From: Brachionus plicatilis
Taxonomy: Eukaryota > Rotifera > Eurotatoria > Ploima > Brachionidae
Direction of reading: 5' to 3'
NCBI GenBank assembly: GCA_010279815.1
Contig: QEOQ01000359.1
Location: 203,248-267,247 of the forward strand
Length of the DNA stretch: 64,000 nt
Part shown: positions 56,807-64,000 of the stretch, one piece after another
How positions within the stretch are numbered: the first letter of the stretch is position 1
How the letters are laid out: every line of letters starts with the position of its first letter
Notes under the pieces: generated by a model
Told to the model about the DNA's origin: nothing
Databases searched by the model: none
The model's input: only the letters and a program-made list of their open reading frames with translations
Made by a program: the position numbers and the translations under genes

Positions 56807-57720
56807 AAAATCATCAATATTTTGATTAAACTAACTAGTAATTTAATTTTTTCACCAAACTCAAAATTTCCTATCCCTAAACATGCGCGCCACGTTTTTT
56901 GATTAAAACAAATATAAAACTATACATCCTTTAAAATGTAATAAAAACGTTAAAAATATTACCAATTTATCGGATGATTATAGTTTATATTTCTTTAAAC
57001 AAATCTATTTATAAAGCATCAAAAACTCTTAAGAAAAAATTATAACACTTGTCTTTTATACATTGTATTTTTTTAATTTTATTTTGGCTTAACAAAAAAA
57101 AATTTTATTAAAAAAAATGCTAAATAAATAATTTGATTTTATCTTTAAAAAACTTATTTTTAGACTATCTTTATAATATTTATTAATTTATTATTAAAAA
57201 ATTACTTATGGTTTAACAAGTAATAAATCCGAAATCCTTTTTAATAATCTTTTTTTAAATTTTTGTTAAAGTTCGAGCTGATTCTTATCTCGTTCGATTT
57301 CTCAAATTCTTATATAAATCGAGATTTAAAACTCATTTAAAATAAAAAACTTGTTTTATTAGGCCTAATTTAAGTTTGCAGAGGCTTCTTTATTGCACTC
57401 TTGTAACCATAGTGATATCTCTTGATAAAATTTTTTATAAAATTTAAACATTTCATGTCTGGCCATACAAGACCATATTTTAATTAGCTTAAAAACATTT
57501 TTTGCTCAACAGTTTTTGAAATTTTTGTATTAACAATCCATCTTACAAGTGAATCATTAAGTCACAATAAAATAATAAACGATTTCTTTCAGTTTTATTT
57601 TTTTCAATTTTGTTGAAACACAATTAACGAATTCAATTTACCAAAAAAGTTCTCATAAGATATTTAAAATATTACTATTTGTTTATAAGTTGAGTGAATA
57701 ATGTAAACTTTAAATCATAA
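56807..57720. other. Duplicated non-coding DNA, no gene seen
   Basis: Collinear in part with 50606-51500 (CTATCCCTAAA, AAAACAAATATAAAACTA, TTTGCAGA). Confidence 0.45.
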
Positions 57721-57725
57721 TTAAC

Positions 57726-57836
57726 TTGGGAGAACCAGCAGGGTTGGATGCTAGTGTTAAGAGGCTCGAACTGACACTAGCCGAAAAACAACAACTCCGT
57801 CAGCGTCAGCAATCGGAATTAACCGACGATTTGTGA
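57726..57836 (+). pseudogene. Orphan terminal exon, coding-like
   Basis: A 37-codon frame reads LGEPAGLDASVKRLELTLAE, then KQQLRQRQQSELTDDL and a stop. It is alpha-helical, Glu/Gln/Leu-rich, and conspicuously GC-richer than the DNA on either side. An AG at 57730-57731 could be its splice acceptor. No other exon is found nearby, so it may be the last exon of a gene reaching across a long intron, or a captured fragment. Confidence 0.4.
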
Positions 57837-58986
57837 TGATTTGACCAAGGCACATTTTAACATATTTTATTCAATTAATTTTTTGATTAACAAAAGAAGC
57901 ACTAACGAGTAAAAATGACTCTTTTGATTTATTGAAATTAAAGCCAAAATAAAATTGAATTAAGTGAATTTGAAACTAATTTTTGAAAAATCATAATTCT
58001 TTATTATCTAAAAAGTCAGAATTAATTGTCAGATTAGGAAATTTGAAATATTAATATTTAATTTAATAAAGAGTTAGAAATTTTTAATTGTTCTGCAGTT
58101 TTTGCTTTGAAAAATATATGTGAAACCAGAGTTGTTTAAAATCACAAAAAAAAGTCCATGTCATTAAAGTTGATAACTTCAATGACATAAATAATTCTTT
58201 AGAAAAATATGGCTCATTTGCTTTTCAGCATAGAATTCTTGATAGAATGTTATGTTTTGCCAATTGACCGCTATTTTTCTATAATTCGCCCGAAAAATTA
58301 AGAAATAAATTTAAAAAAATGACTCAGGGAATTTTAAATACAATTTAAGAAATAGTTACAATCTGATTGAACCGATGTCAAAAACGGCTAATGTTAAAAA
58401 AATCTTTGAAACATTTTTATAAAAGATTGATGAATAGCTTTGGGAATAAATATTTTCATCGTAAAAAAATCAGAATTTGGCATCAAATTTTAGTCAAATC
58501 TATCATCAAAATATTCCACCAAAATTAAATTTTAGTCACCAAAATTATTTTTTACAACAAATAAAAATTAACTTAACAAAACATTTTTTTACATTAATTT
58601 TTTTCTTTCTGAATCGAATTAAAAAAATTACGCAACAAAAAAAAATTATATAAAACATGTAATTAAAATTTTATTTCAAAATTTAATTATTTTTAAATGA
58701 ATTAACATTAAATAATACATTTTATATATTATATCAAAATTTTTTGTAAAAATCATGGAAGTTTAAATGTGATTTATTAATAATTATACCAGTAGTATTG
58801 CAAGCAAATAATTGTATATTTTATTTTCAATCAGTATTTTTCAATTTAAAATTCAAATTAAACAAAGTTTTAGTTCAAAAAAGCCCAAGATTCGAATTTG
58901 AAAAAATATTAGAAAAAATTTCGATGATTATGTAAATAATAAAAGTGTTCCTTACAAATATTAGCTGATGTAAATAAAAATAATTG
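57837..58986. other. AT-rich intergenic DNA, no gene seen
   Basis: A short imperfect hairpin (ATGTCATTAAAGTT / AACTTCAATGACAT) lies at 58156-58190. Nothing else. Confidence 0.45.
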
Positions 58987-58994
58987 GTTTTAAT

Positions 58995-59529
58995 CAGACT
59001 TGAGCAAAAGTCATCAAGTCAAGGTCAAGTCAAGTCTTTTGACTTGACTAAATTTTTTTTTTTTAAAAAAAAGTCAATTGACTTGACTTAAAATTTTTTT
59101 TGTTAACAAAAAAATTTTTCAAATTTATTTATTTATTTGTTTATCTGTATCGAGCTAGTGCTCCTCCAGAATGAAAATATAGAAAAAAAAAATGTATATA
59201 AAATCTGTTTTTACCATGAATGAAGTATCCATCGCTTTCGGTCTACTCATCTAGACTCCTGGATCGATTTGAACTAGTCGAAAGCGGTAAAAAGGTCGAA
59301 AGGGGTCTTTTATTCTGAAGGAGCACTAGCTCGATACAGATAAACAAATAAATAAATAAATTTGCAAAATTTTTTTGTTAACAAAAAAAATTTAAAGTCA
59401 TGTCAATTGACTTTTTTTTAAAAAAAAAATTTTGAAATCAAGTCAAATGACTTGACTTCCCAAAATTTTCAAGACTTGACTTTGAAAAGACTTTAAAATG
59501 ACTTTTTTTTTGACTTTTGTCCAAGTCTG
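58995..59529. mobile_element. hAT-like MITE with 8-bp target duplication
   Basis: The 535-bp unit is bounded by perfect GTTTTAAT repeats (58987-58994, 59530-59537). The ends CAGACTTGAGCAAAAGTCA and, inverted, CAGACTTGGACAAAAGTCA match at 17 of 19 positions. Arms continue with many GACTTGACTT words. A 5'-CAG terminus and 8-bp duplication fit hAT. A second foldback repeat (59120-59363) is nested in its centre. Related ends lie at 1-96 and 40975-41250. Confidence 0.9.
59120..59363. repeat. Two retroelement tails in inverted arrangement
   Basis: ATTTATTTATTTGTTTATCTG TATCGAGCTAGTGCTCCTCC on the left is mirrored by GAAGGAGCACTAGCTCGATA with ATAAACAAATAAATAAATAA on the right. Between them is a palindromic GCTTTCG...CGAAAGC. 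The unit GAAGGAGC-A-TAGCTC forms a small hairpin before each (AAAT)n tail. Confidence 0.8.
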
Positions 59530-59749
59530 GTTTTAATATAGAAGAATTGCATGTGATTGTCGATTGAAGATATTTAAAAAGTTATGCATACAAACATTTT
59601 ATATATATTGCTTTTCAGAATAATTTACTAAAATTCATGTAATGCTATGACACTTGAGGTTGGTGAAAAAAATCAACTCGTGATTGACCTAAATTAGTCA
59701 AAAAAGTTAATTAAAATATTTTATTTTTTATATTTTATAATAATTTTTT

Positions 59750-59930
59750 GACAAAATGATATTTTGTCAATTAATATATATAAATGTCAATTAAAAAAGA
59801 AATATTTGTCAATTAAAACTAGATAATTCGTCAGCTATACAGGAATCAATTTGAAAAAATAAACGTCATTTAAATGAATGTTTTGTCAATAAAATTTTTG
59901 TCAGTTTAAAAAAATAAATGTCAAGTAAAG
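59750..59930. repeat. Cluster of TTTGTCAATTAAA-like motifs
   Basis: TGTCA followed by AT-rich spacer recurs about eight times (for example TTTTGTCAATTAAT, AATGTCAATTAAAA, TTTGTCAATTAAAAC, TTTTGTCAATAAAA, TTTTGTCAGTTTAA) at roughly 20-30 bp spacing. Confidence 0.6.
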
Positions 59931-60153
59931 AAAATTTTAATTTTTTTCGTACATTGTCACAGCAATTCTAAAAGGACAGAACTTTTTTCCTCTATCGCAT
60001 AAGCCAACTAGAAGTAACTTATAACCATTCTAAACAAATTTTTGTAAATAGAATAGGTTGCCAACATTTCGACTTAAATTTGAAATTAAGAGAATTTTAA
60101 AATAAAGTTTAAAACTTACAATATTTCGGAATTCGGACATGAGCTCTACTAAA

Positions 60154-60327
60154 TGATTGTGTTTATTCCTATTCAAAATTTGGAATATCCATTTTTTTTC
60201 GTATATTAGCTTTTCTTTTTCTTTGATCAATAAAGACAGCAATGAAATATTTACTTATAGTACAGATATTATTGACAATTATTAAATAGTTAATTTGCAT
60301 TAATTTTTATATATTGACAAATATTTT
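60154..60327 (+). repeat. Second copy of the 177-bp repeat at 55371
   Basis: Same sequence order, few substitutions. Confidence 0.88.
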
Positions 60328-61191
60328 TTTAAAAAAGACAAAATCCTTATTTACATGCTAATCCTCTTTTAGCCCGTATAGTCGAATTTAGCCCGTATAG
60401 CCCGTAATTTTTTTATTTAGTGAAAAAAAAAAATTTGAAGAATCATTTCTACTTAATTAATCTAAATTTGCATGTATTTTGATGACGAATTTTTTTATTG
60501 ATATAAATTTTAATAAAATTGCTGATTAAAATAAAAATATTTTGGTGATAAATTTCATTTTTTTGATGTTAAAATTTTGATGTTATTTCCCCAATTTTTA
60601 GATAATAAATTTTAGATATATGATGGTATAATAAATACAACCAAATAGCTTTGTGATCAAGAGATCAATGTTGAAATTTGCAACACTCAAGCTTTCTATA
60701 TTTAATGATGATTTTTACAGAATTTGTAAAAAAATTCAAAAAAAATTTAATTTAAACATTTCAATGTTTTGCTCTATTAAATAGTTTTTTTTATCTTTAT
60801 TTCAAATCAATTATATTAATAATTATTTTATAAGATTAAATAAATGAAGTGTTAATCGGTCTTTATACCCTAGCTTTTGATTAACCTTAAAAATTGAATT
60901 ATCCTAAAATTTTCTCTAATCACTAAATTTAGCGTAAAATACGGTAAAATCTTTGCATCAAATCACTACTTTATTTAAAATTTCTTACAACTATTTTAAG
61001 AAAGGGGTTGATTGTAGAAAAAATGAATTTTTTCCCAATTTATATTTAAAATTTTTTATCATAACAGTCCGTTTCATTGTGCATAAAATAAAACAATGCT
61101 GATAAAAATTTATTAAAAAAAAAAAGAAAGAAAAATTTAATAAATTAATTTCCAATGGAATAGAACACGATTTTGTAAATCAAAAATAAGC

Positions 61192-62250
61192 TCAATAATT
61201 TTCCAGCTCTTTGGTCCATTTATTTTTCCACTGAGAAAATTGTACAATGGGCTCCACACTACTGCCACTTTTGTCCAAATTGCTAAAATTAAACTCGCTG
61301 GCGCTATTTTTAATGGGGGCAAGATTTTTTTTAGATGTCGAAGTAACAAGAACCTTATCTAAATAGTTGACTTTTTTTGGCTGACTTGTCTTATCTGATT
61401 TTTTATTATTCAATCTCAATTTGTCAAGTATTTCCATGGCATTGTCAATGTGCTGACTGACGAGCATTTTTTTATGCATCTCAATATCAGGCAAAGTCTC
61501 TCTGCTGTCTGTTTCAGAAAACAATTCCGACTTGGAGTAGTACAAACTATCCGTGAACCTGTTCTCATGGACCATGTCTTTGGATGACACCGGAGCCAAA
61601 AAAGATGACGACTGGCACAAACTTTTGCGAAACTGAGCCGTAGAAGTGCGCGAGATTTTTCCTCTACACTCCGGGTACATGGCCTCTATCTCATTGATGA
61701 TGGTGTCCTCTAGCGACTTCATCATAGCGTACTGACCATCTCTGGACAGTGTGCTTCCGAATCTGGGACTTTTGTTTTTGTGAAAGCTCAAAGTGCTTTC
61801 ATCGGTTGACTTTTTGCGCATCTCGCCATCTGCTTCAAAATCCTGGAGATCGGTTGAGCTAGGCGCCTCGAAGACCGACGCTCTTCGGCTCGGACACGAG
61901 GAATACTTGAGCTGTTCGAACCTGTGTTTAAGCTCGTCATCCAAATACCTGGAGATGATGATGGACTTTTTTCGGTGACGGTACTCTTTAAGGAAGTACT
62001 CGCGCTCTTTTTCGTTCATGTTGTCATAGCTGATTGAGGAGGCTGACGAAAAGTCCGAGTCCTGGCCCGGATTGAACACACTCAGTCTTCGATTCAGCTG
62101 CTCGGCCTTGGCGTAGATGTTGGGCAAAAATTTTGGACGCCGGTGCGCCAGTTCGTTTAGCTGTCTTATCTTTATGAGGGTTTTGTTGGAAAATATTGGT
62201 TCGGAGAGAACGAGCTTTTTTGGATCTGTCAATGAATTTCTACGAGACAT
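61192..62250 (-). CDS. Uncharacterised Ser/Lys-rich protein, 352 aa
   Basis: A single long minus-strand ORF starts MSRRNSLTDPKKLVLSEPIF. It is rich in Ser, Lys and Glu, with basic-Ser clusters (RRLSVF, RRASVFEA, KKSTDEST) that look like kinase targets, a charged helical stretch MNEKEREYFLKEYRHRKKS, and a second helical region QHIDNAMEILDKLRLNNKKS. There is no signal peptide, transmembrane segment or domain I recognise, so it is probably a partly disordered intracellular protein. Codon usage is much less AT-biased than the flanks, supporting a real gene. The bases just before the ATG are TATTTTTAG, a good splice acceptor, so a 5'UTR intron or spliced-leader site is possible. Confidence 0.8.
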   Translation of the reverse strand: MSRRNSLTDPKKLVLSEPIFSNKTLIKIRQLNELAHRRPKFLPNIYAKAEQLNRRLSVFNPGQDSDFSSASSISYDNMNEKEREYFLKEYRHRKKSIIISRYLDDELKHRFEQLKYSSCPSRRASVFEAPSSTDLQDFEADGEMRKKSTDESTLSFHKNKSPRFGSTLSRDGQYAMMKSLEDTIINEIEAMYPECRGKISRTSTAQFRKSLCQSSSFLAPVSSKDMVHENRFTDSLYYSKSELFSETDSRETLPDIEMHKKMLVSQHIDNAMEILDKLRLNNKKSDKTSQPKKVNYLDKVLVTSTSKKNLAPIKNSASEFNFSNLDKSGSSVEPIVQFSQWKNKWTKELENY

Positions 62251-62943
62251 ACTAAAAATAATAAATGTTTTAAAAATAAACTCTAAATGTGTTTAAATTT
62301 TATAGTGTTTAAATTGATCTGGAGGAATTAGCCCCAGGAAATTGTAGGCTCCGATCATACCTGGATACCTAGACACCTCACTTGGCAATTAGTTCTAAAC
62401 AATAGGGTCTGTAAAGTGATGTAAATCCAAATTTGAATAATTTTCACTATTGCCTTAGTAATTAAGAAAACAAAGTAAAAAGTTGCCAATTTTTGAATTT
62501 TAAATGGAGGAATTTTGGGCATAAGTAATTCTTTAGGCTAATTAAAGGCTTCATAAGTCTCTAATCTAAGTAATTAATTAAATATTTGTGTGCGTATGCG
62601 AAACCAGTGATACAGTGGAACATTTGCTTAGCGTACCAGTTTGTTTACTTTTATTCTAACTCATTTATTGCTGATTATTTCATCAAATTGAAAAATTAGC
62701 ATCACCTGATGGCAAATGTGTACAAGTCAAGTCACATGAGTTTCCTTGCCTAAATTAATTTCAAGTCAATATGTTCCAATAATTGCCACACTGATACGGG
62801 TCTAGAATACCTAATTATTTTCTCTTTTCCTTTTTTATCAGAACCTATCAACTCTAAAACATGTAAAAACTCTCATTACTAATTTTTATTTACAGTGTTT
62901 TACTTTAACGCCGCAGGAACGGTAATAATACATCATTTTACGT
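62251..62943. other. Upstream of the 352-aa gene, no other gene seen
   Basis: Presumed promoter region; nothing recognisable. Confidence 0.4.
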
Positions 62944-63340
62944 AATTATACATTAAAAAATGTAAGATCAAGTAAAATTACATCAAATTTAACAACAATA
63001 ATAAAAAGTGTTATTTTTTAAGAAAAAGTTCGAAAAATTATAAATATTAGATTTCTAGTCAATTAAGTGTTAATTAATTTTGTAATTCTACATTTTCTAC
63101 ATTCTACATTTTTGTAATTCTACATTAAATAATGTAAGATCATGTAAAATTACATCAAATTTAGCAACAATAATAAAAAGTGTTATTTTTTAAGAAAAAG
63201 TTCGAAAAATTATAAATATTAGATTTCTAGTCAATTAAGTGTTAATTAATTTTGTAATTCTACATTTTCTACATTCTACATTTTTGTAATTCTACATTAA
63301 AAAATGTAAGATCATGTAAAATTACATCAAATTTATCAAC
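62944..63340. repeat. 172-bp tandem repeat, about 2.3 copies
   Basis: The anchor TACATTAAAAAATGTAAGAT occurs at about 62949, 63121 and 63293, two exact 172-bp steps. Units contain TAGATTTCTAGTCAATTAAG and clusters of TTCTACATT. The first two units are nearly identical; the third breaks off at ATTTATCAACAATC. Confidence 0.9.
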
Positions 63341-63635
63341 AATCAATTTTAAGTAAATGAACATTTTTTCAAGTAAAAATTTACAAAAATGTAGATGGCC
63401 AAAAAATTCTAAATTTTCGAACAAAATATTTTATTTTTATTAAATTTTTTTACTTTTTATTTTTTTACTTTTTACATAATTTTACACGAAATAATTTTAT
63501 AAACATATTTGTTTAAAAGTCCCAAAAAAAGTCCAATTCAGGACTTTTTTTGTTAAATTTGCTAGATCAGGCTTTATATCAAAAAATTTATATACTCTTG
63601 GGTTGTCTAATGCATATAGATTTTCCATATTTCAG

Positions 63636-63979
63636 GGGTTGCGAAGTTCATTTCAATTCGATCTTTTCAATTCAGAAAAATTTAAATAACTTTTTTACTA
63701 TAAAGAATAATTTAGTTCTGTAAAATGCTTAATGTTTAAGCAACTTTGCTTAATCCGAAAATATATGTCTGCAAAAACTGTGCAAAGTAAGTGCACAGTT
63801 GATTAGAATACTTTTTAATGGCGTGCAAAATGCAGAGTATTTTGCAGACCTATTTTACTGCATTAAGCAAATTTGCTAATAATTAAGCATTTTAAAGAAC
63901 TAAATTATCTTTTTTAGTAAAAAAGTTATTCAAGTTTTTCTGAATTGAAAAGATCGAGTTGAAACGAGCTTCACAACCA
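63636..63979. mobile_element. Foldback transposon with up to 11-bp target duplication
   Basis: CCATATTTCAG occurs on both sides (63625-63635 and 63980-63990). The unit has arms of about 120 bp: GGTTGCGAAGTTCATTTCAA on the left and GGTTGTGAAGCTCGTTTCAA complemented on the right, both continuing TCGATCTTTTCAATTCAGAA. Only about 100 bp of loop remains. No coding sequence. The duplication length (9-11 bp) fits MULE-type MITEs. Confidence 0.85.
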
Positions 63980-64000
63980 CCATATTTCAGTATTTTTTTG

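Larger units (their letters stand above)
59538..61191. other. AT-rich intergenic DNA
   Basis: It holds the 59750-59930 TTTGTCAATTAAA cluster, the second copy of the 177-bp repeat and, at 60372-60403, three near copies of TAGCCCGTATA. No gene is recognised. Confidence 0.45.

Noticed and set aside
1..64000. CRISPR arrays, operons, rRNA or tRNA genes
   Set aside because: None recognised. Introns, LINEs and animal gene families show a eukaryotic nuclear sequence; tandem repeats seen are not CRISPR-like. A covariance-model tRNA scan was not possible here.

Overview
The window looks like animal genomic DNA from a small, strongly AT-rich, compact genome. The evidence is very short GT-AG introns (about 48-65 bp in several genes), metazoan gene families (an AMN1-type LRR protein, a BTB-BACK-PHR protein, an ACBD3-type Golgi protein, chymotrypsin-fold proteases, an alpha-1,4-galactosyltransferase-like GT32 family), LINEs with ATT-rich tails and many MULE/FLYWCH/SWIM relics. 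A monogonont rotifer such as Brachionus is my best guess. That is inference from gene style and composition, not from any search.

Layout. 0-3 kb: end of an hAT-like MITE, a MULE-like element with a broken FLYWCH ORF, a foldback MITE and a truncated LINE. 4-15 kb: a glycosyltransferase gene (4099-5298) and its frameshifted near-identical paralog (13870-15065), with the five-exon AMN1-like gene (11903-10341) between them, a Tc1/mariner relic and a transposon carrying a captured C2H2 zinc-finger piece. 16-21 kb: tandem and inverted repeats, then a BTB-BACK-PHR gene (20688-19095) whose 3' end abuts a copy of the AMN1 promoter and exon 1. 21-25 kb: an AT minisatellite split by a MULE-like element, and a second zinc-finger-carrying transposon. 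27.7-31.1 kb: a nearly complete LINE meeting a second LINE tail to tail at one ATT array.

31-40 kb: a hypothetical ORF, a broken ORF, and the seven-exon ACBD3-like gene. 40-49 kb: AT-rich DNA with a perfectly bounded internally deleted MULE (44395-45641), two LINE fragments and a SWIM-domain relic. 49-57 kb: an elastase-like protease cluster with one intact gene, two pseudogenes and four copies of one promoter block in both orientations. 57-64 kb: an orphan exon, an hAT-like MITE with 8-bp target duplications, an orphan 352-aa gene, a 172-bp tandem repeat and a foldback transposon.

The host genes do not form an obvious pathway. The unifying theme is turnover: at least six elements have recognisable target-site duplications, and two duplicated gene families show a conserved 3' part and a diverged 5' part, the pattern left by gene conversion. 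All coding calls come from reading the translations and splice sites by eye; no alignment or database search was run.
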